Assembly: GCA_029215795.1 (NCBI GenBank)
Contig: JARDYH010000001.1
Coordinates: forward strand, 117,392,533-117,456,532
DNA: 64,000 nt
Direction of reading: 5' to 3'
DNA from: Anniella stebbinsi
Lineage: Eukaryota > Chordata > Lepidosauria > Squamata > Anniellidae
Positions 11,570 through 22,889 of the stretch are shown here, piece by piece. Both the position numbers and the translations under genes were made by a program. Each line of letters opens with the position of its first letter. Position 1 is the stretch's first letter. Under the pieces are notes generated by a model that saw only the letters and a program-made list of their open reading frames with translations, was not told where the DNA came from and did no database searches.

Positions 11570-11642
11570 ATAATGGCCACACTGACTGGGGGCAATGGGA
11601 GTTGTAGTCCAAAACAGCTGGAGGGCACTATATTGGAGAAGG
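11570..11642. repeat. Half of a 'GGGAGTTGTAGTCC' MITE
   Basis: CAATGGGAGTTGTAGTCCAA, followed by AGCTGGAGGGCACTA and GGAGAAGGCAG, is the right half of a short inverted-repeat element. A fuller version is seen at 34391-34802 and a divergent one at 14300-14450. Confidence 0.6.
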
Positions 11643-11761
11643 CAGATATAGCGTGTGTATCCAATTACACATCTATAGGAAAATTGAATTGTGTTGATGT
11701 CATTCATTATGAATGTTGAATGAAATAAAAATACCTGAATCAAGCAAAGGTTAGAAACTAG

Positions 11762-11900
11762 AGATGTGCATCGGATTTGGACCAAATCCAAACCCTGAGT
11801 GGAATCAGGCCAATTTGATCAGCTTCTGTTGTGTCCCAAAGCAAACTTGGCTTCTCTCTGAGGCCAAAAGAACTGAAATGGTTCCAGAATGAGACTTCAT
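11762..11900 (+). mobile_element. Left end of a TAG(A/G)GATGTGCATCGG element
   Basis: TAGAGATGTGCATCGGATTT matches the terminus of the giant palindrome at 56612 (TAGGGGTGTGCATCGGATCG) and continues into a small palindrome (GGATTTGGACCAAATCC). The right end was not found, so this may be a solo terminus. Confidence 0.5.
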
Positions 11901-12654
11901 TATTGACTTGTGTTTCAGGTATGATACAAGCCCCTAGAATTTATGTCCCCAAACAGCATATTTTGCTTTTGTTTCTCTAAATGCTGCAGGGGGCAGGAGG
12001 ATAGTGTGGTTGAGTGACTGACAAGTCCACCTTCTAATCTTAGGACATGTTTACCAGGGGCTCCAATCACTATGCTTTGGTGGAGGGCAAAGATGGGACT
12101 GTGATTTGGCCATTCTCACAAGAGCACTATGCTTCACAATTAAAAAGGCTTGAACTGGTTTTGAACCATCGTGACTCCCTAGGCCCTGTACCTATCCATC
12201 TGAAACATGGCAAGTTTGATACAAAAAACCAAGCAAGCAAACAAACAAAACCACAGAGTGCAGCGGGTAGGGAAGCAAATCACTTATTTCTCTCAAAATT
12301 GGAGAACTCCCCTGACACATGAACCACTGCACCTCTCCTTTAGAAACTTTATCAGTATCTTACTTGGAGAAGCTTCCAAGTTGCCTGTAATTTTCCGAAA
12401 TGCCCATTCACCATGCCTGACTTGCCTAGGTGTGGGGAGCCATTGCGAGGTGGGTGGGGAAAGGACATGGCGAGAAGGAGTGCCATTGGCACTCGCTGGG
12501 TGGGGCCACTGGTGGAAGGAGGGGCACTTGGAGCACTTTTAGCCTGAGGGACCCCTCCCTTCCACTCCTGTGGCAGGTGTGTATGGGCACCATTTCCACA
12601 GTGGCATTTAATTTGATGAAAAGCTCTTCTAAAATAAAATTTGGAAATTTACAG
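11901..12654. other. Unclassified sequence
   Basis: Three overlapping plus-strand ORFs (75-111 aa) lie in a GC-richer stretch at 12047-12657. They are in different frames and resemble nothing I know. Confidence 0.3.
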
Positions 12655-13013
12655 TGAGGTGTTTACTTAGAAATGTCCCACTGTGTTCAATGAGGCTTAT
12701 AAGTGTCTATCAAGCATGTTTAGGATTATCCTTTTACAGTGCAATCCTCTGCATATTACTCGGAAGTAAATGCTAATGTCTTCAATAAGGTTTACTCTCA
12801 GGTAAGTATGAATAGATTTGTAGCCTCACAGTTCAATTCTATGCATGTTTGCTTGGAAGTAAATCCCATGAAACTTAATTCAGTGGGGCTTATTCCCAGG
12901 TAACTGTGCATAGGATTGCAGACTTAGGCTACAAACATATAGCTATTTATATGAAAGTCCCATTGAACTCAGTATAACTTACTTTTGAGCAGACATGCAA
13001 AAGATTGCACTGT
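12655..13013. repeat. Cluster of four short palindromic repeats (CCTATGCA family)
   Basis: Four adjacent units of about 75-95 bp share a CCTATGCA/TGCATAGG end, a TTACTC/GGAAGTAA block and a CCCATTGAA or CAATAAGG centre. The unit boundaries are near 12655, 12737, 12833 and 12926. The last unit is inverted relative to the second and third. Confidence 0.65.
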
Positions 13014-13057
13014 CAGTCACCCATTTCTTAATCATACAGAAATGGGATGAACATAGT

Positions 13058-13549
13058 GACTGGATTTAGATAACAAGATAATCAACGGTTATTTAAATAG
13101 TTGATGGTTGGTTATTTAACCTACTGTGGGCTATTGTGTTGTGTGAAGGGAGTTTTTTAACCAACGGCTGGTTATTTGGCTGAAATAACCAATGCCGTGC
13201 AGTTTGCTATTTGAACCACCGTTGGTTACCATGTTGTGTGGAGGGCACCGTAGGTTATTTTCGACAGCCACAGAGTCACAGGGAAAGAGCGGTCAAAGTG
13301 GCGTCTGCCACTCTAGTCCAGCTGGCAAGATAGCAATGGCTGATGGGATACTAGCGGTAGGACTGAGGGGGAGAAAGAGGACAGGGAATGAGTGAATCAA
13401 CTCAATGTGGACTAATAGTCAACTCAGTGCTGATCCTATTCCACACCATGGTTGATTATAATAATGTTGTGTGGGGAATAGCCCCTAGATAAACAACTGT
13501 TGAGTTGATTATTCCCCACCGTTGACTATCATGTTGTCCAAACGCAGCC
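13058..13549. mobile_element. PIF/Harbinger-like MITE
   Basis: The left end GACTGGATTTAGATAACAAG pairs with the right-end complement GGCTGCGTTTGGACAACATG, and both continue into AT(A)ATCAACGGT-type sequence. The inner sequence is full of short inverted GTTGGTTATT/AATAACCA motifs. The flanks AGT/AAT match at two of three bases. Confidence 0.6.
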
Positions 13550-14295
13550 AATATTTTTCACAACATGGTATAGCTTGGTATTACCTGTGGCAGCTAGGGT
13601 GATAATTGTGGAGACACCAACCAGATTTAAGCTATACAATAAATACATTCTTCTGAAAAACAGAGACTATAGATTGGGGAAATTAAGACTTTAAAAATAA
13701 GAATGAAGTAGTATGCTGACGGTGAAATATGGGCTACAGTCACATAATATTTAATATTCTCCTGCACATCTACTCAGCAATTTCATTTTAAATACCAAAT
13801 TACAGGAAATCCTAAAAATGCACCTTACAAGCTTTATTCTTTTCCTGGTAGTTGTCTGTGACAACGTGGTAATTTATTCACTGTAGACGCACATTCCACA
13901 TCATATTCAGTGGATCTCATTAAGATGTCAACATTTACTAACAGCTTCCACCCCAGACACTAAAGTTACTGCACTTTTCTTCCTAATAAAAAGAGGCATG
14001 TCAAAAACTATTGTGAGATAAATGTTGAAAAATACTGTCTTCTTAGCTCGTGATTCTTGTTTGATTCCCAAAACGAAAAGCCAGATTCACTTGACACTGT
14101 GCGAATCAGAAATATTTTATTTCTCTCAGTGATCATTTTCTGTGGCTGAACAAGAGCTTGCATTAACCCACTATTCATATCCTGGCAGGCAGATTGTTTT
14201 GCCAGTCTCTTATGTGTCACGTTAAATAAACACATTATAGTGCAAAATTGGTCAAAGTAGTCAACAAATAATGAATTTATTGATACTGGTTTTCT
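13550..14295. other. Unique AT-rich sequence
   Basis: No feature recognised. Confidence 0.4.
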
Positions 14296-14299
14296 AAAT

Positions 14300-14450
14300 G
14301 ATCCTCTATGGCAGGTACAAGAAATGTATAGCCCTCCAGATGTTATTGGACTGCAATGCCCATCAGCCCTAGCCAGTGGTGAAGAATGATGAGAGTTTCA
14401 ATTCAACAACAACTGGAGGACCAGACATTCCCCACTCTTGCTCTATGGTG
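14300..14450. repeat. MITE, CTCCAGATGTTATTGGACT family
   Basis: The inverted-repeat order is GCCCTCCAGATGTTATTGG, CCCATCAGCCCTAGCC at the centre, and CAACTGGAGGACCAGA with ATTCCCCACTC on the right. A cognate sits at 34391-34802. Confidence 0.55.
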
Positions 14451-14789
14451 ACCTAAATAATCACACACACATGTTTCCTTTTCTCTGATAAAATGAGTAT
14501 TCCTCCAGCAGAAGGACTCCTTCCCCAGATGCTCCTTCTGCTGGAGTTATAAAAGCTTTGGATCCAACCTGGTACATCCAAATCTATATAGAGCACGGAT
14601 GTTGAAGATCTTGGGACCCACATTTCAGTGATAGGTGATCCTGAAGGCTAAAGGGTCTGGGACAAATAGCAACAACAAAAATACCTACATATTTTAGCTT
14701 AAAGCTCTTACTGCTAGTAACTAAACCTGAGCAGAGGCATTTCACCTTTTAGAATGAGGAGAAAAGCTGCACAAAAGCTGGGAAACCCT

Positions 14790-14925
14790 CAAAGTGTTTG
14801 GTGGCAAGGGTGTGTAGCCTATGGAAGGTCATGTGGCCATTTGAGAAACCCTGGTGGGCCAGGTTGGGACCTCAGGCAGGCCACATTTGGCCCCAGGACT
14901 AAGATTCTACACCCCTGATCTAGAG
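14790..14925 (-). mobile_element. hAT/Charlie-like relic
   Basis: The minus strand reads CAGGGGTGTAGAATCTTAG, then GGGGCCAAATGTGGCC. This resembles the CAGGGGT terminus and the GGCCC-rich subterminal region usual for Charlie-type hAT elements. The other end was not found. Confidence 0.4.
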
Positions 14926-15169
14926 AGCATGAGGTACCATATTTGAGAAAATTCTGTGATCCTACTTCCGGGATTGGCCTGCCCAATTTACATCACAAAT
15001 GTGATGGCCTGGACTTCTCCCGGGCCCTCGCTAGTCGTGGTGGCCATTTTTTTTCAAAGACGATCCATGGAGAGTGCCCAAGCACTCTGCAGCAAAAGTA
15101 TTTTTTTGCAGAAATATTTGATGCTCAGTTAATCACAGAGCAGTCCTGCACTGGGCCAGAGGTCAGAGG

Positions 15170-15440
15170 TCAGTCTGACCTATTTTGCCCTCTGGGGAAA
15201 GGAACTTGGGTTTCTGTTTTATCACAGGAAGGGGCTGCTCCTTAACCGGTACCATTTATACAGTAGACATCAGGCTTATGGAACCTGGCTAGAGGTGCCA
15301 TGGTAATGCTCACTGCAACCTCGAGTGCAGGTATGTGCCCATTTGCAGTTTTGAACCTACTTTGCCCTAAGGGGGAAAGAACATGGGCTGCTATTTTATC
15401 ACAGGAAGGGGCTGCCACTTATCAGGTACCATTTTGATGG
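15170..15440 (+). repeat. Direct repeat pair of ~78 bp
   Basis: The unit at about 15180-15258 recurs at about 15357-15436. Both read TTTTGCCCT or TTTGCCCTA, then a GGGGAAAG block, TTTTATCACAGGAAGGGGCT, and a GGTACCATTT end. Their spacing is about 178 bp, with several substitutions between them. Confidence 0.75.
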
Positions 15441-15477
15441 CATGAATATGAAGGGAAAGGCACCATGAACAGATGAC

Positions 15478-16140
15478 GAGAGAGGAGACAAACTCCGGTG
15501 CTCAAAAAAATGCAAGGTTTGTTATGCTCAACGCGTTTCGGAGAACTGTTCTTCTTCAGGAGCTATAAAATAAACGAAATACCATAAAATTAACCATAGA
15601 GGTTTTTGTAAAAGCAACACCCTCATTCTTTTAAACAATTTTTTTTGTGGGCTTTTCTACATGAAAATTCTACATTGTTAAAAATCTTAAAAACAACATT
15701 AGAAATTGAAATTAAAATAAAGCTAAAAACACTCTTCCATTCTAACAGAGATTGTTCCCATGTTTCTACTAACCAATTATTTAACGTTGGTGAAGACATG
15801 ATCTTTTTTTTATCCACATCTTTCTTTTAACAAGCACACTCCTTACATACATCTTTGTTATCTTCCCACTCCCCCACAAGCATAAACAAGCTTTATTTTA
15901 ATTTCAATTTATAATGTTGTTTTTAAGATTTTTAACAATGTAGAATTTTCATATAGAAAAGCCCCCAAAAACTTTGTTTAAAAGAATGAGGGTGTTGCTT
16001 TTTCAAAAATCTTTATGGTTAATTTTATGGTATTTTGTTTATTTTATAGCTTCTGAAGAAGGAGAACAGTTCTCTGAAACACATTGAGCATAATAAATCT
16101 TGCATTTTTTTTTAGCACCAGAGTTTGTCTCTTCTCTTGT
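15478..16140. mobile_element. 660-bp element with ~240-bp inverted arms
   Basis: The left arm (about 15478-15727) and right arm (about 15893-16140) are inverted copies at roughly 85-90% by eye. Paired landmarks are GAGACAAACTC/GAGTTTGTCTC, GAGAACTGTTCTTCTTCAGG/CTGAAGAAGGAGAACAGTTC, and GAATGAGGGTGTTG/CAACACCCTCATTC. The centre is AT-rich. No clear target duplication was found, and I cannot assign a superfamily. Confidence 0.7.
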
Positions 16141-17300
16141 TGACCATTTTGATGGTAGCCGAGAAGCCTCTTCAGACATAAGGCCAATGGAACTATTCCA
16201 TTTGGACACACAGTCAGAATTGGGCTGCCACTGCTGCGGTGGGGCTGGGGGATGCCAAGATCTGGCCATAGAGAGATGGCAGCCTTGGGCATGCAGAAGC
16301 ATACGTTCTGAAAGGAAGATGGGTGCAGTTACCATAGATTCAATGTTGATAATTGTGTTCTTTCGACAGATTGGTGGAGGAGACCACAGTCCTTGGGGGT
16401 CTTAATCTGCAGACATGGAGTGGCACCTGGGCCAGCCGTAGAGCGACGCGAGCAACTGTTGGCATGCAGTCAGGCTTGGTTAGTTGACCTCCATCCAGCA
16501 GGGTGGCAGGTGAGGCATGCTGTGATGGCATCTCCTCCATAAGCAATCCGGTGTGGTCGGTTTTGCCGTGACACAGGTGTGGTGCCCACCTGGGGGAGAT
16601 TGGGGTTCCTTCTAGGCAAGACCTGGAGGATATCTGGATGGCCAGATATTTGTACTATGTGATCAAACTTGTTCCCTCAGTGTCAGAGACCTGAGGGTGA
16701 GGAAGTCCTTAGTTTAATTAGGGCAATGATGAAAGTCAATAGGTAAATTCATCTTTCTCCAAGGATTGGCAAGGATGTGTACTCCGCCGTCCAAATGTTT
16801 TTGTTATCCAGAGGGGAACATTATAGGGCAGATGGGTTCACCTGTCTAATGCAAATAATGATATTTTCCTGCAGGATCTGCATGTGAGCCTGCGGGATTT
16901 TCAGGGCAGGTGGGGAGGGCACCAAAGCTGAGGCTTGCCACCCTCTAATGGCGGGTTGTGCGGGAATCTTAAGGCATCAGATTTGGCAACCATTCATTGG
17001 CATCTTAAGGTGATTGGCAAGTTCCGAGGCCTGATCCCAAAGGGCTGTACACCTCACGACTCAGGTTATATGTCTTGCCTTTGGGGACCTCTCTGTTTCA
17101 CCTACTCGAAGCTGTGCAGTACTGGGTGGGGTGACACAGGCTGGTTCCTCCCAAGCACACAAGTGTAGCTCAAGAAAGGAGCTGGGTTTTACTCCACTCC
17201 TGGTTTGGCTGAGTGGCTCGCCCATAATGCAGGCTAGTTGCCTGGAGAAAAGATTAAGCTGACTCCTTGTAATTTAATTATCCACTGGGTTTCCATGATT
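16141..17300. other. GC-richer unclassified block
   Basis: Contains many short overlapping ORFs (68-101 aa) with no recognisable domain. The composition and abrupt edges suggest an old mobile element, perhaps a retroelement fragment, but I see no LTR pair, RT motif or TIR. Confidence 0.3.
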
Positions 17301-19920
17301 GATGGAAGGAAGACAAGAACAAAAAGAGCATTATGGTTCTATTATTTGCCTAGGCAAATGGACCTTCTTGTTAATGTCCATGCTATAAGTTAAATGAGAA
17401 GCAGGGCTGAGTAGTGTTGTGTTTTAGTTTCAATTATGTATTTCTTTCTATGTAACACAGTATATAGTTAGCACTGCACATTGAATAAAATCAGATGTTT
17501 TACAGATGGTGGGTTACTGCAGTAATTAAGAAGTTTCACATTTTGTTTTGTATACAGTACACCTAGTATTAAAACGAGGACCACTAGGGAAGTACTAAGG
17601 ACACCTCCATTGGTAATTTTATCCTACTTAACAGAGGCACAGGTGTAGTGAAATGACACTTGATTTAATCTGTGAGCAATTAGTGCCTTTGCATATTTGG
17701 ATTTATTTTATTTATAGCAGCCTCAGCCCATCCTCTCAAACACGCATAATTACCTTTCATGGTCCAGCAACTGTACATACAAAGACAGCCTCGGGATTTG
17801 CCTTCTCTAAACAAAGCATCATCTGCAGTGCTTAGGGAGTGACTCCCTGCCAGTCGCCCACAGCTGGATTCCAACACTGAGATTTAGGGATCTTTGGTTG
17901 TTAGACTTCTGTCAACCAGTTTTGGAAATAGAGTTACAGCCCAGCTGGAAATTAGCCAGACTCAGTTCAATGCCTTATCATTGAAAATACACATGACGGA
18001 ATGGTCAGAAACAGTATTTCCTGAAAATAACCTCTTCAGTCCTTTGCCACCAGAAGTTATGCACAGCATCTGTGAACCAGCATTCCTCCCTTCTGATTAT
18101 ATTTCCTCCTTTCCTCTCTGCAGCTATGAATAGACTCAATAGAAAGTGAGAACTCTGTGTAACACGGCAGATAATTGGCTGCTGCTCTCTGTCTTGCCTT
18201 ACCCTTGTCCTCTTCTTCCTCTTGCCTCGCATAATCCTTTTTTTGGTTGCATCACAGGAAACTTTACAAGCCTGATGGTATACACTTCACACATTGATGG
18301 CCTTCTAGTTACTGATCTTGTTCTCCCCACCCTGGTAATCTTTTGGTCTTGGCCACCCACTCAACGTTGCTAGCAACAGAGCTACATGTATGGGATATTT
18401 TGCTTCAATGCAAAACCCTGAAGTAATATCCCATCACCACTAGGCAAGGGGCTAAAATATTTAGTGAAAACTGGCAGGGCCTGAAAGTAGAATATCTCAG
18501 GTATGATCATTGTGCTGCACTAAGGAACTGCTTTACTAAATAGAAACTCCAGTTCACCTGTAACTACAACCATGCCATTTTTATACTACATTCAAATAAT
18601 ATCTATGTCCCTTTTAACACATTGATTCCCCCTTTCTCTTGTGGTGGTTGCAAAAATAATCGGTTTCACATTTTTCAAAAAAGGACAGCAGTTTCACAAA
18701 TCAATTAATGATCTATCTTTTAAACTTTGGGAGCTGTGCTGTGATCCGTAATTTCTCATCTTTTCCAGCATTGTGAACTGGCCTTTTTCAGCATTGCGAA
18801 CTGGCCCTCTCTCCATCACCGGTGGATTCCAGGTCACATTAGAACTCCTATGTACATAAATCACCACAATTGCTGTAGCGTGGCAACACTTACACAGATT
18901 CACTTTGTGATGTGTCTAAGTACATCACGGGAGCACAGGCAAATTCAAACTTTATCTTGGATTCTAAAGGATGATATATAACACATTTTGAGCCCCAAAG
19001 TAATTTTCTAGGGGAAAGCAGCAACTGACAACTTACTTGGATAGAACCAAATTAAACGAGGATACCAAGATTCTGTAAGAAGCAGCTTGACACATCAATT
19101 CACACAACAGGTTATCGGAGTGCATAAACTCCTGTGGTTAAACCCCAGCCCAATTTGTACATACATATTACTGAAGAGAATGTGTCAAGCAGTCAAGTTC
19201 ATGCTTTCCAATATTTGGCAGATAAGAATTGGTTCCTTATTGTTGCATTAGGATAGCTGTTCTCTTACAGCATAGGAAAATATAGTTGCTTCCAGGCATT
19301 TTAGCAGGCCCTTCCCCCACAGAATTATAACATCAAAAGAGAGACAACAGACATTCCCAAAGCTGCCTTTTAATGATGCCTACAAAGCAGATGTTGATGC
19401 TCTAAAGAAATGTTTTATCTACTTTTCTCATTAGATCTCATGAAAGCTGGATTTACGCACCTATGTTTTTCACATCATGATCATGACTATTCTGTTGTTT
19501 GAAGCCTCTATCATGTGTCAGCAATCACAATACAAGAAATATGCTTCAGTGACATTGGAAATTTATGTGTAATAAACTTATAATATGAAAATTACTTTGT
19601 AACATGAATCTATCATACACCTCCATTTCAAGTACTATGAGATTTTGATGTTGGGAGAAGTGGTTTCATAGCATTACTCAGTTATGGAGCAAGCTATGAA
19701 CAGGAGCATAGACTGAACTATTCTGTATTTTTCTAGAATTGTATTTGTGTTACAGAAAATAACTTCACAAACACAAGTTGAAATCAAGAAGGCAAAGTGG
19801 GACAACTTCAACTGAATAATCCCTAAGCAATTAGAGAAGGTCATTTTCACTTAAATCATTTGTCTACAAATTGAAATTATGTTATTTATTTTAATTTGTA
19901 TCTTGTCTTTCTACCACTGG
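17301..19920. other. Unique sequence; possible conserved noncoding segment near 17640-17880
   Basis: No gene or repeat family recognised. 17640-17880 is free of repeats and carries POU/homeodomain-like motifs (GAGCAATTAG, TTTGCATATTTGG, GCATAATTACC). A short direct repeat (CAGCATTGYGAACTGGCC, twice) lies at 18765-18805. Confidence 0.3.
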
Positions 19921-19924
19921 TGTT

Positions 19925-20300
19925 TGCCTACCAGTGGAAGAACAGCACAGAGGAAGCAAACCCAGCCTCTCTTGGGTGGGAGTTCCACAGCCTCGGAGTG
20001 GCCACCAAAAACATCCTCCCTTGGGTCACCACCAAATGCGCCTCTGAAGGAAGCAGTCTTGAAAGAAGGGCTTCTCCAGATAATCTTAAGAACTGGGCAG
20101 GCTCATAAGGGAGAAGGCAAACTTTCATGTAGCCTGGTCCTAAACTGTATAGGGCGATAAGGCCAGCACTTTGAATTCCGCCCAGAAACAGACTGGTAGC
20201 CAGTGAAGCTGCTGTAACAAGGGAGTCATATGCTCCTTGTAAGTAACCAGCCCCAGTCAACACCCTGGACCAGCAGAAGTTTCTGAATAGTGTTTCGACT
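19925..20300 (-). mobile_element. L2/CR1-type LINE body, reverse strand (outer layer of a nest)
   Basis: The minus strand carries the usual C-terminal ORF2 landmarks: LWNSHPREA-like text near 19980, GGCTACCAGTCTGTTTCTGG near 20185, and ACTTACAAGGAGCAT. The body resumes at 20559-20595 (TTACAGTAGTCCAAATGGG) after an insertion. The reading frame is broken. Confidence 0.65.
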
Positions 20301-20304
20301 ACTG

Positions 20305-20558
20305 TAACACATAGAGTATGTTTGGATTTTTAATTATATGTATTTAAAATGTTTTAAATCTTTTAAAATTTTACTATGTTTAATTATATTTTTTATTTTT
20401 GTATATCTCTATTTGTTTAAATTGTATGTGTTTTAATTTGTAAGCCGCCTTGGGTCCCAGTATTGGGAAAAAGGCAGGATATAAATAATGATAATGATAA
20501 TAATTATTTATTATTGTTAATAATAAATTATTATTATTATTAATCATAATAATTATGT
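20305..20558 (+). mobile_element. L2-type LINE 3' end inserted in the opposite orientation
   Basis: A T-rich UTR, then TAAGCCGCCTTGGGTCCCAG and AAGGCAGGATATAAATAATG, ending in an (ATA/ATT)n tail. The reverse-strand LINE text on both sides shows that this copy inserted into an older LINE. Confidence 0.7.
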
Positions 20559-20600
20559 TACAGTAGTCCAAATGGGATGTAACCAAGGCATAGGAATACA

Positions 20601-20799
20601 GGAACATAGGAAGCTGCCTTATACTGAGTCAGACCATTGGTCCATCTAGCCCAGAATTGTTGACCCTGACTGGCAGCAACTCTCCAGGGTTTCAGGTTGG
20701 TTTCTTTTTTTCTCGCTACCTGGAAAACCCAGGGATTGAACCTGGGGCCTTCTGCATGCAAAGCATGTACTCTGTCACACTGAGCTATGGCCTCTCCCC
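20601..20799 (-). mobile_element. tRNA-derived SINE, complete
   Basis: Read on the minus strand, the element begins GGGGAGAGGCCATAGCTCAG, a tRNA-like head with a pol III A box (TAGCTCAGTGTGAC), and carries the B box GGTTCAATCCC (complement at 20732-20742). A tRNA-unrelated body follows, ending ...AAGGCAGCTTCCTATGTTCC. A truncated relative lies at 32654-32712. This head and tail combination is common in squamate genomes. Confidence 0.85.
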
Positions 20800-21379
20800 G
20801 TTTTAGTAGAAAGACAGGGCATGTGTGACCTTGGCTAGATCATACATATCAAAGAATGGATGCAGTTGGCACACTTTTTAAATGGAAAAGCTATTTGGAA
20901 TATAAGCATGTACGTTTTCTCAAACAAGTGGAAACCTATGATAATTTACAGAAACAAATGTTTGGAGCAAGGCTCCCTCCAAACCAATGGAAAGGAACAT
21001 TGGTGATTGTGAGCTGAAAGCATAGCCTTTACTTTTTAATGTGGATGGCCTTGGGAAGTATCCAATGGGGAGCAGCAGTTAATGTAAATTGTATTGTACT
21101 AGTGTAAACTACTCTAGTGCAACATCAATATTGTTCTCTGGCATATCGATTTCCCCCTTAGCGATTGTGTCCCTTGTTATGGCATTTAGAGGACAGATTA
21201 CAAAATAGGAGAGAGTTGACAACGTTCATAAGTAATGTGATTTTGATTAATGGCTATTTTAAGTGTTGATGGGACAGTGTGCCTGGCTCCAAAATACCAA
21301 ACTTTGTGGATGCCTATGGAAATGAGAAACTCTTTGTGAAATGGTGCCATATGGTTTGGATTTTTAAAATTTACCAGAG
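20800..21379. other. Unique sequence
   Basis: Nothing recognised. Confidence 0.4.
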
Positions 21380-21491
21380 AAACCCCTCATTTTTTTCCTC
21401 ATTAGCATGGTTAAATTTTCCCAAACTAGGAATGTTTCACATGTTTTCACCCATAATGATGCAGATTTTCAATTTAATCTGCATCATCTCA

Positions 21492-21528
<37 letters not shown>

Positions 21529-21640
21529 AATGTGCATTTTCTCTCAAAATAGCGTTTAAATGCATTTTCCCTTTCAAAATACATTTTAAATGCATAATTT
21601 GATACACAAACTGCTGAGAACTGTGTTCCGACCTATAGAG
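21380..21640. repeat. AT-rich ATGCATTTT-containing dispersed repeat with (AC)n core
   Basis: Repeated GCATTTT and AAATGCAT motifs surround a CA microsatellite (21494-21526). Similar text (ATGCATTTTTGTGC, ATATATGCATTTTTG) occurs at 53450-53660. The ORFs read through this region are low-complexity artefacts. Confidence 0.5.
21494..21526 (+). repeat. (AC)n microsatellite
   Basis: About 16 uninterrupted AC units. Confidence 0.95.
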
Positions 21641-21799
21641 AAGTGAAAAATCTGGCAGGTAGCTAAAGTCCAACCTACACATTAATCTGAGAGGTGTAAA
21701 TTAGGTCATTTGTATAGGAGTCCGCCATAAGAGGTAATTAATTTTTATACTTTAAAGCTGAGGTCCTTGTTAGGAAAAAAATGGCATAAGGAAATTAAG

Positions 21800-21955
21800 G
21801 TTAGATCTACACTGCTGCTTCATAGTGGTATTGAAGTGCACTGAAAACTGCTGGGGCATAATCCACATTCCATATACTACTTTCATAGTGTTACTTCCTG
21901 CTTTTTATTCCACATTTGTAATGATTTGACACCAGGTGTAGATCTGACATAATAT
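21800..21955. repeat. MITE with TTAGATCTACAC inverted ends
   Basis: The left end GGTTAGATCTACACTGCTGC pairs with the right end GGTGTAGATCTGACAT. The inner CCATATACTACTTTCATAGTG matches 47397-47430 (CCATATACTG, then ACTTTCAAAGTGTTATATCCTG), so at least two copies exist here. Confidence 0.6.
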
Positions 21956-21959
21956 TAAG

Positions 21960-22335
21960 AATACATAGGCCAAGTTTTACCACAGCAATGAAAGGGGAAG
22001 GGTAGGCTAAGGTATGGAAATATCCCTACCAATCAATTTACATATATGACAATCCTTGCTTTCTTTAAAGCAGTCTTAATGTGTGCCCTTGGACTTCTAA
22101 CCACCTTAAAATACCTGAGCATTAGCATTAAATAATCTAAAGTATCCATTTACACCTCCTGCAGAGCTATTAATATGTGGTTCAGCAGTCCTCCTGTCTT
22201 CATTTAATGCACATTAGGGCTAGCTTTTTACCTGTTGCTATTTTACTCTGCTATAAGAGATATTAGTTAATGTAAGCTCTACTGGGGAGTACTGAATGGC
22301 ATGAGACATTGGTAACAAAGTATAATTGTCCAGAA
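21960..22335. other. Unique sequence, possible conserved noncoding element
   Basis: Repeat-free text with TAAT-core motifs (GAGCATTAGCATTAAATAAT, TTCATTTAATGCACATTAGG). It has no coding signature. Conservation cannot be judged from one sequence. Confidence 0.25.
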
Positions 22336-22340
22336 TCAAT

Positions 22341-22887
22341 GGCTGCATTCGGACAACACATTAGTCAATGGTGAGTTGAGTAGCCAACTTACAGTTGGTT
22401 ATTTTGTGGGTGCTCCCCACACAACATATTGCTACACAACTGTGGGTGGTTGGGGCTGGCATTGAGTGGACTAATAGTCAACCCAGCATTTGATGGACAC
22501 AGCCCCCGCCCCTCTCCCCACCCTCCCTCCTCCCTCAGTCCTCCCAGTTCTATCCCAGCAGCCTCTGCAAGTTGCACCAGTTGTAGCAGAGTGGCAGCCG
22601 CCACTTTGGTTGCTCTTGCTGCCTGCCTCTATGGGCTTGTGTTTTAACCCACTCACCACACGCCATTAACCCACTCACCCCTCCACACAACACTTTAAAC
22701 AACTGGCTTTGAGCTAAGCAACTTGCAAGCCAGTTGTTTCTCTCAGTTGCTTATTTGGGTGGAATAGCATACCGTCAGTAGTTTGTGAGAGGCATGTTAC
22801 CCTCCACACAACACAATAAGCAACACAACTGACGATTGTTTCCCCCCCCCCCCCCTCAGTTGCTTAATGTGTTGTCCAAATGCAGCC
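22341..22887. mobile_element. PIF/Harbinger-like MITE with 3-bp target duplication
   Basis: The left end GGCTGCATTCGGACAACACA and the complement of the right end GGCTGCATTTGGACAACACA agree at 19 of 20 bases. Both sides are flanked by AAT (22338-22340, 22888-22890). The interior includes a GC-rich segment and a 14-C run. Short ORFs inside are not coding. Confidence 0.75.
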
Positions 22888-22889
22888 AA

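Noticed and set aside
16141..17300. LTR retrotransposon
   Set aside because: No LTR pair, primer-binding site, polypurine tract or protease/RT motif could be found in or around the GC-richer block.
19055..19090. 36-bp minus-strand micro-exon between CTTCTTACAG and GTAAGTTGTC
   Set aside because: Splice-like ends fit, but 36 bp open in two frames is not evidence of coding, and nothing supports a minus-strand gene.
21279..21682. 107- and 81-aa ORFs around the CA repeat
   Set aside because: They translate a dinucleotide repeat (runs of TH or CV) and an AT-rich dispersed repeat.
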